Of a DNA stretch of 55,050 bases, positions 43,874 through 52,470 are shown in pieces. The DNA is taken from positions 1 through 55,050 of the forward strand of contig CANRAS010000012.1 of assembly GCA_947628655.1 (NCBI GenBank). The letters run 5' to 3'. The notes below the pieces were generated by a model that was given only the letters and a program-made list of their open reading frames with translations, did not search any database and was not told where the DNA came from. This DNA is from an uncultured Clostridia bacterium (lineage in GTDB: Bacteria > Bacillota > Clostridia > Oscillospirales > Ruminococcaceae). A program made the translations under genes and the position numbers. Numbering within the stretch: position 1 is the first letter of the stretch; every line of letters begins with the position of its first letter.

Positions 43874-44205
43874 CGCCCCTGCACCTGTCGCAACGTTGGA
43901 AAATAGCAACCGTCAACCACTCCGCCGTAGGCAAGCGAAAGTTTCGCCAGCCTTTTCAAAGGCTGCGGGGGTCACGGGGGCAGAGCCCCCGTGTCGCCGT
44001 CCGCAGACGGCGAAATTCCCCACGCTCAAGGGCTCCGCAAGGGGGTGAATGCCCGCGCAGCGGGCAGAGGGGGACGCCCTGCGATAGAGGGCGTCCCCCT
44101 TGCGCCTAGTGGAGCGCACGAAGTGCGCGGAACGGTTGTACTAAAGCAACTGTATTGTGAGCGGACTGCCAGTGGCAGTCCGCTCACCGTGTCCACCTAT
44201 GGGAT
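43874..44205 (-). repeat. Three-copy multi-hairpin element, copy 3
   Basis: Read on the minus strand it matches copies 1 and 2: the 14-bp signature hairpin (44157-44187), ACCGTTCCGC with GCGCAC-TTC-GTGCGC, TCCACTAGGCGCAAGGGGGACGCCCT, CCGCAGCCTTTGAAAAGG and CTTTCGCTTGCCTACGGCGG, ending CCAACGTTGCGACA. Between these it carries four extra perfect hairpins (43973-43993, 43995-44012, 44051-44065, 44069-44099). The signature stem differs from copy 1 at four pairs, all still paired. No gene visible in 43680-44308. Confidence 0.88.
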
Positions 44206-44249
44206 TTTAAAGTCGTGTTACGTTTTGCCGTAACTCTCCACGGCGGGTC

Positions 44250-44278
44250 TTGACTTTATATATAAATTATGTTACAAT
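44250..44278 (+). promoter_or_regulatory. Sigma-A type promoter of the 162-aa membrane protein
   Basis: TTGACT, 17 bases, TACAAT, about 30 bases before the ATG. Confidence 0.75.
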
Positions 44279-44308
44279 AAAATCATAGCATTAATAGGAG
44301 TTGACATT

Positions 44309-44797
44309 ATGGAAAAATTTGACAACAACGAACTTATAAAATCGCTTGTATTTCCGATTATATGCGTATTGTGGGGGCTTGCACGCGTTGTACCGGGGGT
44401 GTTCACGGGCGCTGATTTTGCGGATCTTTTTAACTCTCCGGCTGTCGTTGATACCGTTATCTGTTTGTCGGCGGTATTGGCAGGCGGCGTTGTGTCGGCG
44501 ATTTTAACGATGACAAAGCGCGTTCACACGGAACAATTTTTGCGCGAACGCCTTTTGACCGTTCTCGCAGTCGCGGCGGCGGGCGCTATTATTCAAATAA
44601 TTCCGTTCGGCAATATCTACTCGCTGGGTATGGCGATAGCAAACGGTTATGCGGTGTTCGTCAGGATAAAAAAGATTTCGTCAACCCCGCTTTTCCCGAT
44701 AGAACGCGCCGTCCTGATAATGTCCGAACCGATTTTCTATTGGGAGATTTTCTTCATTTGGTCGTTAATTCTTGAGGGCATAAGCAAGTACATATAG
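44309..44797 (+). CDS. Membrane protein of unknown function (162 aa)
   Basis: An integral membrane protein with four predicted helices (about 11-30, 44-66, 83-103, 141-157) and short loops. I recognise no motif. TAGGAGTTGAC precedes the ATG, and it has its own promoter and a downstream terminator at 44949, so it is monocistronic. Its TAG stop codon is exactly the first unit of a five-unit TAGNNNN array. Confidence 0.72.
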   Translation: MEKFDNNELIKSLVFPIICVLWGLARVVPGVFTGADFADLFNSPAVVDTVICLSAVLAGGVVSAILTMTKRVHTEQFLRERLLTVLAVAAAGAIIQIIPFGNIYSLGMAIANGYAVFVRIKKISSTPLFPIERAVLIMSEPIFYWEIFFIWSLILEGISKYI

Positions 44798-44829
44798 TTG
44801 TTAGAGAATAGTTGTTAGTAATTAGTTGT
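44795..44829 (+). repeat. Heptad array, TAGNNNN x5, first unit is a stop codon
   Basis: TAG occurs at 44795, 44802, 44809, 44816 and 44823. The first is the stop codon of the preceding gene. A second array follows with TAG at 44884, 44891, 44898 and 44905, separated by a TTCGCCCCCGACGGGGGCGAA palindrome. Confidence 0.93.
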
Positions 44830-44948
44830 TTAAGCGCCTTAGAGGTTAGCGGTTGTTCGCCCCCGACGGGGGCGAAAAGCAGTTAGAGAATAGTAATTAG
44901 TAGCTAGTTGTTTACGCGCCGTAAAGTTTAGAGGTTAATAGTCAGTAA

Positions 44949-44977
44949 TACCCGCCTGCTAAGGCGGGTATTTTTTT
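44949..44977 (+). terminator. Intrinsic terminator
   Basis: TACCCGCC (44949-44956) pairs with GGCGGGTA (44963-44970), followed by seven T. It is a strong rho-independent terminator for the 162-aa gene. Nothing else is visible up to the promoter at 45048. Confidence 0.92.
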
Positions 44978-45047
44978 CGGGAACATCAGCATAATAACTC
45001 AAAGAGAGCGTAAACCGAATACGTTCTTTCATCCTCTTTCACGGTAC

Positions 45048-45076
45048 TTGACAATTCCGTGCAATTGTGCTATAAT
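45048..45076 (+). promoter_or_regulatory. Consensus promoter of the DUF1858-trmK-Nif3 operon
   Basis: TTGACA, 17 bases, TATAAT, 50 bases before the ATG. Confidence 0.9.
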
Positions 45077-45126
45077 AAATAAGTATAGGGTTTTGAAAAA
45101 GCCCGATAAAGAAAGGAAGTTTTATT

Positions 45127-45333
45127 ATGAAAGTAACTGCTGATACTATTATAGGCGATATTCTCGATTTTAACGGCGAGGCTGCCGCTCCGATTTTCCT
45201 TGCAATGGGTATGCATTGCTTAGGCTGTCCGTCGGCGCGCGGCGAGAGCGTCGGACAGGCTTGCTCGGTTCACGGCGTTGACGTAAACGACATCGTAAAC
45301 AAGCTGAACGCCGCGCTCGGCAATAAGAATTGA
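45127..45333 (+). CDS. DUF1858 domain protein
   Basis: A 68-residue single-domain DUF1858 protein (MKVTADTIIGDILDFNGEAAAPIFLAMGMHCLGCPSARGESVGQAC...). The CLGCP motif with a further Cys suggests a redox or metal role; similar domains occur at the N-terminus of iron-sulfur repair (ScdA/RIC) proteins. It overlaps trmK by four bases (stop TGA inside TTGA). Confidence 0.9.
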   Translation: MKVTADTIIGDILDFNGEAAAPIFLAMGMHCLGCPSARGESVGQACSVHGVDVNDIVNKLNAALGNKN

Positions 45334-46016
45334 GCGGTTCTCCCGAACTTTCAAAACCGCAGTCAATTACGCTTGATGAAAGATTATCGGCGGCGGCGGG
45401 GTTCTGCCGTAATGGGAAAATCGCCGTTGACGTCGGCTGCGACCATGCACAGCTTGCCTGTTTTTTGGCGAAAAACATCTCAAAGTCGGTTATCGCGTCC
45501 GACGTGCGGGACGGTCCGCTCTGTTCGGCGCGAAAGACCGTTGAGAAACAGGGCGTTTCTAATGTCAGAGTAGTGAAGTCGGACGGGCTTTGCGAAATAG
45601 ATTTTGCCGATGATGTTATAATCTGCGGAATGGGCGGGGAGCTTATCGCGCAGATAATCGGAGGCTGTCGGTTTCTGAACGGGGACACGAGGTTCATTCT
45701 TCAGCCGATGACAAAGGCTGATTACCTGCGCCGATTTCTTTGCGGTCAAGGCTTTGAGATTGTCGAGGAGAAAGGCGCCGAGGACGGCGGTCATGTGTAC
45801 ACGGTAATGCTCGTGAAGTTTACGGGCAAGCGTTTCCGTATAGACGAGATTTTCGCGCTTGTCGGCAAGAACACCGACCCGCGTTACCTGAAGATGACCG
45901 CGCATAAACTTTTAAAAAACGCGGCGGGAATGGAAAAATCGGCGGATTTGACAGATAAAGCCGTGAAACTGCGCGAACTTGCGGAAAAAATTTTGACAAA
46001 GGCAGAAGAAATATGA
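45330..46016 (+). CDS. trmK: tRNA (adenine-22-N1)-methyltransferase TrmK
   Basis: A 228-residue class I SAM methyltransferase that makes m1A22 in tRNA. The SAM site is AVDVGCDHAQLACFLA (about 32-47), followed by SDVRDGPLCSARKTVEKQGV and the family-specific ICGMGGELIAQIIGG. The TTG start overlaps the DUF1858 stop; no better in-frame start exists before the conserved LDERLSAAAGF. It is followed by the Nif3-like gene with an ATGA overlap, the same pairing as yqfN-yqfO in Bacillus subtilis. Confidence 0.93.
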   Translation: MSGSPELSKPQSITLDERLSAAAGFCRNGKIAVDVGCDHAQLACFLAKNISKSVIASDVRDGPLCSARKTVEKQGVSNVRVVKSDGLCEIDFADDVIICGMGGELIAQIIGGCRFLNGDTRFILQPMTKADYLRRFLCGQGFEIVEEKGAEDGGHVYTVMLVKFTGKRFRIDEIFALVGKNTDPRYLKMTAHKLLKNAAGMEKSADLTDKAVKLRELAEKILTKAEEI

Positions 46017-46780
46017 CAGTAAAAGATGTATTGGATTATTTAAATACAATCGCCCCATTGAACACGGCAGAAGATTTTGACAACGTTGGTTTGCTGACAG
46101 GCGATGAAACCCGCGAAGTCACGGGCGTTTGCTGTTGTGTTGACATTACTCACGCGGTAATAAAAGAGGCGTGCGGCAAGGGCGCGAACCTTATAATATC
46201 ACATCATCCCGTGATTTTCGGGGGCTTAAAAAAAATAGAACCGTGGCACCCCGTATCGGCGCTTATTCAAAACGGCATTTGCGCGATTGCAATGCACACG
46301 AATTTTGACATTGCGGAAAACGGCGTAAACGCGGCTTTGGTGGAACTGTTGGAGTTCGAGAGTCTGGGCGCGCTTGACAGGGGTTTCGGCGCGGTGTGCG
46401 AACCTCCGCTCCCGTTCGTGCCTAAGGGTTTAGCCGAGCATTGCAAGGCGAAACTTGACCTGCAATGCGTAAAATACAGCGCACACGGCGCGGAGAAAAA
46501 ACAGCTTTCCCGCATAGCGGTCTGCTGCGGCGGGGGAATAGACGGCGCTGTTATGCAGGCTGCGAGAGAACAGCATATTGACGCGGTTATTTCGGGCGAT
46601 ATAAAGCACAATTACTGGATAGAGGCTGAAAACTGCGGGCTTACGCTGATAGACGCGGGGCATTTCGGAACAGAAAAATCGGCGGCGCACGCGTTAGCCA
46701 AGATAGTTACATTACAGTTTCCTCAAGTACCCGTATTTAGTGCGGAGAGCGAATGCGACCCCTGCGCGTATAGTTGCTAG
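46013..46780 (+). CDS. Nif3-like dinuclear-metal protein (YqfO family)
   Basis: A 255-residue member of the NIF3/YqfO family, hexameric proteins with a two-metal site, often listed as GTP cyclohydrolase I type 2. The metal-binding segments are visible: ISHHPVIFGG near 63, MHTNFDIAENGVNAAL near 99, and the C-terminal DAGHFGTEKSAAHAL. Function is unsettled in the family. Its last two residues and stop codon (S-C-TAG) come from a TAGNNNN array. Confidence 0.92.
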   Translation: MTVKDVLDYLNTIAPLNTAEDFDNVGLLTGDETREVTGVCCCVDITHAVIKEACGKGANLIISHHPVIFGGLKKIEPWHPVSALIQNGICAIAMHTNFDIAENGVNAALVELLEFESLGALDRGFGAVCEPPLPFVPKGLAEHCKAKLDLQCVKYSAHGAEKKQLSRIAVCCGGGIDGAVMQAAREQHIDAVISGDIKHNYWIEAENCGLTLIDAGHFGTEKSAAHALAKIVTLQFPQVPVFSAESECDPCAYSC

Positions 46781-46803
46781 AGATTAGTAAGCAGTAGTTA
46801 GTT
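46771..46803 (+). repeat. Heptad array, TAGNNNN x5, containing the Nif3 stop codon
   Basis: TAG occurs at 46771, 46778, 46785 and 46799, with CAG at 46792. The second TAG is the stop codon. A TTTGTCCGCC-TTC-GGCGGACAAA hairpin follows directly. Confidence 0.88.
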
Positions 46804-46844
46804 TTTTGTCCGCCTTCGGCGGACAAAAACGGGAGAATATAAAG

Positions 46845-48617
46845 ATGTCATTGGACGGTGCTTTTCTGCATTGCGTAAAGCGGGAACTTAACACTCTAAT
46901 CGGCGCTAGGGTGGATAAAATTTTTCAGCCCTCTAAAGAGGAAATCGTGGTTAGTCTGCGAATGTTAGGGGGCGCGGACAAGGGCGCGAAAAAACTCGCG
47001 TTTTCCGCGGGCGGCACGTCGGCGCGGGTACATTTGACGGAGCAGGAGTTTGAAAACCCGTCCGCACCTCCGCTGTTCTGCACACTTCTGCGAAAGCATT
47101 TAAACGGCGGACGGCTGTCCGCGATACGGCAGGACGGCTTGGAACGCGTACTGTATTTCGACTTCGAGTGCGTAAACGAGATAGGCGACAGGGTACTTAA
47201 CACGCTCGCTGTCGAGATTTTGGGACGGTATTCCAACATCATTTTACTGCGCGGAGGTCGTGTGGTTGACAGCATAAAGCGCATAACCGACGGCGGGGAC
47301 GAGAATTTCACGGGTCGGCGTATCCTGCCGAACATACCGTATGAAACCCCGCCGCGCATACCGAGGCTTTGCCTTACGGACGCTGAAACTTCTGACGTGC
47401 TTTCTGCGGTTTTCGGCGGGGAGTACGCCGAACAGCGCCTTGCAAAGGCTCTGCAGTCCGTTCTGGAGGGAATTGCGCCGATATTCGCGCGGGAGTGCGC
47501 GTTTTACTCGGCGGGCGATGTTGACGCGGTTGTCGGGGAATTGGGCGAGAGCGAAAGAACGCGCGTTCTCGAATTTCTCGAAACGGCGAAATCCGCTCTG
47601 CAAGGCGCGGGAAGATATTGTATTCTGACCGATGAAACGGGGAAGTATAAGGACTTTTCGTTTATAGAAATTCACCAATACGGCGGTTTGTATAAAACCG
47701 TGGAATTTCAAAGCCCGTGCGCTCTGCTCGATGAATTTTACGGCGCGTCGGCGGTGCGCGAACGCGCAAAGCAGAAGTCGCGGGAACTTTACAGAACCGT
47801 AAATTCCGCGTATGAACGCGCTCTGCGCCGCGTCGAACTCCAAAAGAAAGAACTTTCCGACTGCGCAAAGCGCGAGGAACTCCGCATTGCGGGAGATTTA
47901 ATAAACGCGAATATCTACCGCCTTGAAAAGGGAATGACGAAGTGTATTCTTGATGATTTCTACAGCGGAGGACAGCGGGAAATCGCGCTTGACGCGCGCC
48001 TTACTCCCGCGCAGAACGCGCAGAAATACTACCGCGAATACCGAAAACTCGACACCGCCGAACGCAAACTAACGGTGCTGATAAAAGAGGGAAACGGCGA
48101 AACCGCGTATCTTGACAGCGTTCTCGACAGCATTGAACGCGCCCGCACCGACAGCGAGCTTGCCGAGATACGCGCGGAACTTACCGAGCAGGGTTATCTT
48201 CGCGGAGCGCGAACCGCCGTAAGACCGAAAAAACTCGCCGAACCGCTTAAATACTTGTCAAGCGACGGTTTTGAGATATTAGTCGGCAGAAACAACAAGC
48301 AAAACGATTTATTGACCCTCAAAACGGCAAACGCGCAGGACATCTGGCTTCACGTCAAGGATATTGCGGGTTCGCACGTTATAATCCGCACAAACGGCGC
48401 TGAACCGACGGAGAAAACGATTTTCGAGGCGGGTATGCTTGCGGTATACCATTCAAAAGCGCGGACGTCGCAGAACGTACCCGTAGACTTCACGGCGGTA
48501 AAGTTCGTTAAAAAGCCCGCGGGCGCAAAGCCGGGAATGGTTATTTTTACGAACAATAAAACGCTGTTCGTTACTCCCGACGAGAGCGTTATTGAAAAAC
48601 TGCGCGGAAAGGACTAG
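46845..48617 (+). CDS. rqcH: NFACT protein RqcH (ribosome quality control)
   Basis: A 590-residue NFACT family protein. Bacterial RqcH binds obstructed 50S subunits and adds C-terminal alanine tails. The N domain starts MSLDGAFLHCVKRELN, a coiled-coil region spans about 290-430, and the NFACT-R domain contains DIWLHVKDIAGSHVIIR near 500. The Asp-Arg pair needed for tailing in Bacillus appears as E100-R101 (DGLERVLYF), a conservative change. The start at 46845 follows GGGAGA; a longer frame runs through a repeat and is rejected. Older annotations call this fibronectin-binding protein. Confidence 0.93.
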   Translation: MSLDGAFLHCVKRELNTLIGARVDKIFQPSKEEIVVSLRMLGGADKGAKKLAFSAGGTSARVHLTEQEFENPSAPPLFCTLLRKHLNGGRLSAIRQDGLERVLYFDFECVNEIGDRVLNTLAVEILGRYSNIILLRGGRVVDSIKRITDGGDENFTGRRILPNIPYETPPRIPRLCLTDAETSDVLSAVFGGEYAEQRLAKALQSVLEGIAPIFARECAFYSAGDVDAVVGELGESERTRVLEFLETAKSALQGAGRYCILTDETGKYKDFSFIEIHQYGGLYKTVEFQSPCALLDEFYGASAVRERAKQKSRELYRTVNSAYERALRRVELQKKELSDCAKREELRIAGDLINANIYRLEKGMTKCILDDFYSGGQREIALDARLTPAQNAQKYYREYRKLDTAERKLTVLIKEGNGETAYLDSVLDSIERARTDSELAEIRAELTEQGYLRGARTAVRPKKLAEPLKYLSSDGFEILVGRNNKQNDLLTLKTANAQDIWLHVKDIAGSHVIIRTNGAEPTEKTIFEAGMLAVYHSKARTSQNVPVDFTAVKFVKKPAGAKPGMVIFTNNKTLFVTPDESVIEKLRGKD

Positions 48618-48619
48618 CT

Positions 48620-48850
48620 GTGTTTGGGTTTAAGAAAAAAGAGCCTGTTTTCATAGAAAACGACTTAGGGAAATTTAAACTTGTCGAAACGAAGTCCATA
48701 ATTTACGCTGACGGCAGGAAACAACCGCATATTCACCGTTATTACGGCGGATACGCCGTGGATGTCACGGCGCGCTGTGTCAGAAACGCGAATATTGCTC
48801 TCAAAGCGAGAGTTATCAATACAATCAAGGAAAGAGGACAAAATAAATGA
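48620..48850 (+). CDS. Small conserved-looking protein between rqcH and valS
   Basis: A 76-residue soluble protein (MFGFKKKEPVFIENDLGKFKLVETKSIIYADGRKQPHIHRYYGGYAV...). It starts with GTG two bases after the rqcH stop, with GGAAAGGA upstream, and its TGA overlaps the valS ATG. I do not recognise a family. The tight coupling on both sides supports a real gene, perhaps linked to translation like its neighbours; that is inference. Confidence 0.75.
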   Translation: MFGFKKKEPVFIENDLGKFKLVETKSIIYADGRKQPHIHRYYGGYAVDVTARCVRNANIALKARVINTIKERGQNK

Positions 48851-51480
48851 AAAAAGAACTCGATAAAACATACTCTCCGAAAGAGTTTGAGGACAGGCTT
48901 TATAAATATTGGGAGGAGAGCGGTTTTTTTAAAGCCGAGCGCGACCCCGAAAAAAAGCCGTTCACAATAGTAATGCCCCCGCCGAACATCACGGGGCAGC
49001 TGCATATGGGACACGCGCTTGACTGCACATTGCAGGACATAATTATCCGTTTTAAGAGAATGGAGGGTTATTCCGCATTGTGGCTTCCGGGAACCGACCA
49101 CGCCGCGCTTGCGACCGAGGCGAAAATCGTGTCCGCGATGAAAGAAGAGGGTATTACAAAATACGACTTAGGGCGCGACGGCTTTATGAAACGCGCATGG
49201 GAATGGAACGACAAATACGGCGGTACGATAAAGAAACAACAGCGCAAAATGGGTACTTCCTGCGATTGGAGCCGTGACCGTTTCACAATGGACGAGGGCT
49301 GTTCAAAAGCCGTCGGGAAAGTGTTCACGGATCTGTACCGCAAGGGTCTTATTTACCGCGGAGAGCGCATAATCAACTGGTGTCCGAACTGCAAGACTTC
49401 CATTTCCGATATTGAAACCGAATATGAAGAACAGGACGGCTTTTTCTGGCACATAAACTATCCTTTAGCGGACGGGAGCGGTTTTGTGGAAATCGCGACG
49501 ACGCGTCCCGAAACTCTTTTGGGCGACAGCGCCGTTGCCGTAAATCCAAAGGACGAACGCTATAAAACAATAGTCGGCAAAATGCTGAAACTCCCGCTTA
49601 CAGACAGGGAGATACCCGTTGTCGCCGATGAATATGTCGATATGGAATTCGGCACGGGCTGTGTAAAGATAACCCCCGCGCACGACCCGAACGACTTTGA
49701 AGTAGGAAAGCGCCACGATTTGCCCGTTATCCATATGATGAACGACGACGCGACGATTATGGACGGCATAGGCGGAAAGTACGCGGGAATGGACAGGTAC
49801 GAGGCGCGAAAGGCGATTGTTGCGGATTTGGAAACGGCGGGACTTCTCGTGAAAACCGAACCGCATAAGCACAATGTCGGCACTTGTCAGCGGTGCGGAA
49901 CTACCGTAGAACCTACCGCGTCACTTCAATGGTTCGTCAAGATGAAAGACCTTGCAAAGCCCGCTATAGACGTTGTAAAGAGCGGAGAACTGCGCTATAT
50001 CCCGAAACGCTTTGAAAACAGCTATCTTTTCTGGATGGAGAATATCCGCGACTGGTGCATTTCCCGCCAAATTTGGTGGGGACACCGCATACCCGCGTTC
50101 TATTGCCAAAACAAGGAATGCGGTCACACGGAAATTACCCTTGATAACATCGACAAATGCCCGAAGTGCGATGCGCCCGTAAAGCAGGACGAGGACACGC
50201 TCGACACATGGTTTTCATCGGCATTGTGGCCTTTCTCAACGTTGGGCTGGCCCGACGAAACCGAGGATTACAAATACTTCTATCCGACGAATACGCTCGT
50301 TACGGGGTACGATATAATCACGTTCTGGGTGTCGAGAATGATTTTTTCGGGGCTGGAACACACAGGGCAAAAGCCGTTCACCGATGTGCTTATTCACGGA
50401 CTTGTCCGCGACGAGCAGGGGCGCAAGATGTCCAAATCCTTAGGAAACGGCGTTGACCCGCTTGAGATAATCGACAAATACGGCGCGGACGCTTTGCGTC
50501 TGACGCTCGTCACGGGAAACGCTCCGGGCAATGATATGCGCTGGTCGGAAACAAAGGTCACAAACTCCCGCAACTTCATAAACAAGCTGTGGAACGCCTC
50601 GCGCTATATCCTGATGAATTTGCCCGACGATTTGGAAAAGCCCGTTCTCCCCGATACTCTGACGATAGAAGATAAGTGGGTGCTGTCGCTTTTCAACGAT
50701 ATGATAAAGAACGTTACAGCGAACCTCAACGCTTACGAACTCGGCGTTGCCGTGCAGAACGTTTACGACTTCACATGGGATATATTCTGCGACTGGTATA
50801 TTGAACTCACAAAACCGCGTATATCCGCAGGCGGAGATACCGCCCGCGCCGCGCAGAATGTCCTCGTGTTCGTAATGCGCGGGATTTTAAAGACGCTCCA
50901 CCCGTTTGTGCCGTTCGTGACGGAGGAGATTTGGCAGTCGCTCCCTCACGGCGAGGAAGAGAGCATTATGATGACACGGTGGTGCGAATACGACGAGAAA
51001 CTAAGTTTCCCGCAGGAAAAAGAGGATTTCTCGCGCGTTGTCGACAGCATACGCGGGGTTCGCGTTCAGCGGAATGAAATGAACGTCCCGCCGTCCAAGA
51101 AAGTCACGATGATAGTTGAAACGCGCTTTACCGCGCTTTACGGGAGCGCCGAGCCGTTCTTTGAAAAACTCGCGGGCGCGGGGGAATTTACCGTATGCGA
51201 AAAAGCCGAAAGCACGGACGGTATGATAACCGTCGTAACGGATTCGGCGCGCGTGTTTATTCCGATGGGCGAACTCGTTGACAAGGAAAAGGAAACAGCC
51301 CGCCTTGAAAAGGAGCGCAAATCCGCGCAGAAAGACATAGATTTTCTGTCCGCTAAACTAAACAATCAAGGCTTTTTGTCAAAAGCCCCCGCAAATCAGA
51401 TAGAAAACGAACGCGCAAAACTCGCGAAAGCGGAGGAGAAGATGAAGAAAATCCTCGCGTCGCTTGAAAGCCTGAAATAA
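48847..51480 (+). CDS. valS: Valyl-tRNA synthetase
   Basis: An 877-residue class I synthetase, normal length for a Firmicute ValRS. The HIGH-type motif is PPPNITGQLHMGHA at 44-57, the editing domain has ATTRPETLLGDSAVAVNP, two zinc-type CxxC clusters occur (NWCPNCKT and FYCQNKEC...CPKCDAP), KMSKS is near residue 526, and the C-terminal about 65 residues form the tRNA-binding coiled coil. There is no T-box leader in front; it is expressed with rqcH and the 76-residue gene. Confidence 0.98.
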   Translation: MKKELDKTYSPKEFEDRLYKYWEESGFFKAERDPEKKPFTIVMPPPNITGQLHMGHALDCTLQDIIIRFKRMEGYSALWLPGTDHAALATEAKIVSAMKEEGITKYDLGRDGFMKRAWEWNDKYGGTIKKQQRKMGTSCDWSRDRFTMDEGCSKAVGKVFTDLYRKGLIYRGERIINWCPNCKTSISDIETEYEEQDGFFWHINYPLADGSGFVEIATTRPETLLGDSAVAVNPKDERYKTIVGKMLKLPLTDREIPVVADEYVDMEFGTGCVKITPAHDPNDFEVGKRHDLPVIHMMNDDATIMDGIGGKYAGMDRYEARKAIVADLETAGLLVKTEPHKHNVGTCQRCGTTVEPTASLQWFVKMKDLAKPAIDVVKSGELRYIPKRFENSYLFWMENIRDWCISRQIWWGHRIPAFYCQNKECGHTEITLDNIDKCPKCDAPVKQDEDTLDTWFSSALWPFSTLGWPDETEDYKYFYPTNTLVTGYDIITFWVSRMIFSGLEHTGQKPFTDVLIHGLVRDEQGRKMSKSLGNGVDPLEIIDKYGADALRLTLVTGNAPGNDMRWSETKVTNSRNFINKLWNASRYILMNLPDDLEKPVLPDTLTIEDKWVLSLFNDMIKNVTANLNAYELGVAVQNVYDFTWDIFCDWYIELTKPRISAGGDTARAAQNVLVFVMRGILKTLHPFVPFVTEEIWQSLPHGEEESIMMTRWCEYDEKLSFPQEKEDFSRVVDSIRGVRVQRNEMNVPPSKKVTMIVETRFTALYGSAEPFFEKLAGAGEFTVCEKAESTDGMITVVTDSARVFIPMGELVDKEKETARLEKERKSAQKDIDFLSAKLNNQGFLSKAPANQIENERAKLAKAEEKMKKILASLESLK

Positions 51481-51539
51481 GCGTTATTTGAATACAACAG
51501 GAAAACTCGAAAAAGACATTATCAATAGGGGAGTATACT

Positions 51540-52442
51540 ATGGCTGAACTTACGTTAATTGTACTCGCGGCGGGAATGGGAAGCCGTTTCGGCGACAGGA
51601 TAAAACAGCTTGAACCTTTAGGACCGAGCGGTGAACTGCTTATCGACTACTCTGTTCACGACGCGCTCCAAAACGGCTTTTCGCGCGTGGTGTTCATCAT
51701 TCGGCGGGATATAGAGCAGATGTTTAAAAGCACGATAGGCGCGAGAGCGGAAAGGCTTGTGAAAACCGAATACGTTTTCCAATCTCCCGACAATATTCCC
51801 GTGCGGAGCGGGGATTTCCCAACGCGGTCAAAGCCGTGGGGAACGGCGCAGGCGCTCTGGTGCTGTAAGGACGTAATTGACGGCGCGTTCGCGGTAATCA
51901 ATGCCGATGATTTTTACGGCGCCGGGGCTTTTAAGCAGCTCGGCGATTTTCTGAAAAATCCCGTTTGTTCCGCGTGTTCCGTGGATTTTCTGCTGAAGAA
52001 TACGCTGTCCGAAAACGGCACGGTAAACCGCGGGATCTGCCGTACAAATTCCGAGCATTTCTTAACGCTTGTAGAGGAAACCAAAGAGATAAAGCGCGGC
52101 GCGGACGGCGTTATCCGCGGGAAATTCAAAAGCGCGGAGCGCGTTTTAAACGACCTTGACACAACGTCAATGAGTATGTGGGGATTTAAAGCGGAGTTTA
52201 TGCCGATTTTGGAGCGAAATCTGTGCGATTTCTACAACGGTTTGCCTGCGGACGACGCGAAGTCCGAACTTACTATAGCCGAATGTGTAAGCCGTGAAAT
52301 AACGGAAAACGGCTTTAAATGCCTTGACATTCCGACCGACAGCAGGTGGTTCGGCATAACGTACGAAAGCGAAGTTGAAAACGCTCGGCAGACGCTTTTA
52401 AACTACACGGAACAGGGCGTTTACAAATCCCCCCTGTTTTAA
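51540..52442 (+). CDS. Nucleotidyltransferase (sugar-phosphate type)
   Basis: A 300-residue NTP-transferase fold protein. The N-terminal LIVLAAGMGSRFGDRIKQLEPLG is the nucleotide-binding loop (G-x-G-S/T-R-x-x-P-like) and AVINADDFYGAGAF is the metal-binding Asp region. Such enzymes activate sugar phosphates or related metabolites for surface polymers. The product here is unknown. GGGGAG precedes the ATG; putP follows 28 bases after the stop codon. Confidence 0.88.
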   Translation: MAELTLIVLAAGMGSRFGDRIKQLEPLGPSGELLIDYSVHDALQNGFSRVVFIIRRDIEQMFKSTIGARAERLVKTEYVFQSPDNIPVRSGDFPTRSKPWGTAQALWCCKDVIDGAFAVINADDFYGAGAFKQLGDFLKNPVCSACSVDFLLKNTLSENGTVNRGICRTNSEHFLTLVEETKEIKRGADGVIRGKFKSAERVLNDLDTTSMSMWGFKAEFMPILERNLCDFYNGLPADDAKSELTIAECVSREITENGFKCLDIPTDSRWFGITYESEVENARQTLLNYTEQGVYKSPLF

Positions 52443-52470
52443 TAGGTAATTTTATGAAAAGGAGAACAGA

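Noticed and set aside
48620-48846. T-box leader in front of valS
   Set aside because: The upstream space is coding (76-aa gene) and no T-box motif or antiterminator is visible.
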